Origin: Dysgonamonadaceae bacterium
GTDB lineage: Bacteria; Bacteroidota; Bacteroidia; Bacteroidales; Azobacteroidaceae
DNA: 7,467 bases
Direction of reading: 5' to 3'
Assembly: GCA_031284225.1 (NCBI GenBank)
Contig: JAITAH010000198.1
Coordinates: forward strand, 1 to 7,467
In this document: positions 7,435-7,467 of the stretch, piece by piece
Layout: each line of letters begins with the position of its first letter
Numbering within the stretch: position 1 is the first letter of the stretch
The notes under the pieces: generated by a model
Told to the model about the DNA's origin: nothing
The model's database searches: none
Seen by the model: the letters and a program-made list of their open reading frames with translations, nothing else
Translations under genes and position numbers: made by a program

Positions 7435-7449
7435 TTCCGGATAATTTGA

Positions 7450-7457
7450 TAACTTTG
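7450..7457 (+). promoter_or_regulatory. Possible -7 promoter box for the gene to the right of the window
   Basis: TAACTTTG, 15 bases after the rpsA stop codon, matches TAnnTTTG and resembles the rpsA promoter box. No clear TTTG lies at the -33 distance, and the downstream gene is outside the window. Confidence 0.4.
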
Positions 7458-7467
7458 TAGGGGCGAA

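Overview
The window looks like ordinary chromosomal DNA from a Bacteroidota (Bacteroidales-type) bacterium. The grounds are promoter boxes of the form TAnnTTTG upstream of the genes, start codons without a Shine-Dalgarno sequence, a TonB-dependent receptor under a TPP riboswitch, a secreted tricorn-type peptidase, and a six-domain S1 protein with the FDWDTYEKG-like N-terminus seen in this phylum. The genus cannot be fixed from the sequence alone.

Layout. (1) Bases 1-2780, minus strand: a long open gene for a secreted tricorn-like S41 peptidase. It starts at 2780 and runs off the left edge. The beta-propeller, the helical domain with the Ser-His pair, the PDZ domain and the start of the catalytic core are inside the window. 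The expected nucleophilic serine is outside. (2) Bases 2781-2984: a compact divergent control region. It has two identical, oppositely facing -7 boxes (TACCTTTGC), two copies of GTAAAATTTT between them, and on the right-hand side a well-formed TPP riboswitch that begins almost at the predicted transcription start. (3) Bases 2985-5225, plus strand: a 746-residue TonB-dependent outer-membrane receptor, inferred to import thiamine or a thiamine derivative because of the riboswitch. (4) Bases 5226-5349: a short spacer with a good Bacteroidota promoter. (5) Bases 5350-7434, plus strand: rpsA, ribosomal protein S1. It carries an unusual acidic N-terminal extension of about 100 residues that contains a 45-bp tandem duplication. 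(6) Bases 7435-7467: the start of another intergenic region, with a possible promoter box for the next gene.

The genes do not form one pathway. The receptor is a thiamine-responsive uptake gene placed between a periplasmic peptidase gene and a core translation gene, each with its own promoter. No convincing terminator separates the receptor from rpsA, so some read-through is possible. I see no mobile element, CRISPR array, tRNA, rRNA or defence system, and nothing that amounts to a new multi-gene system. The points most worth a second look are the S1 extension, the symmetric divergent promoter region and the possible translational expression platform of the riboswitch.
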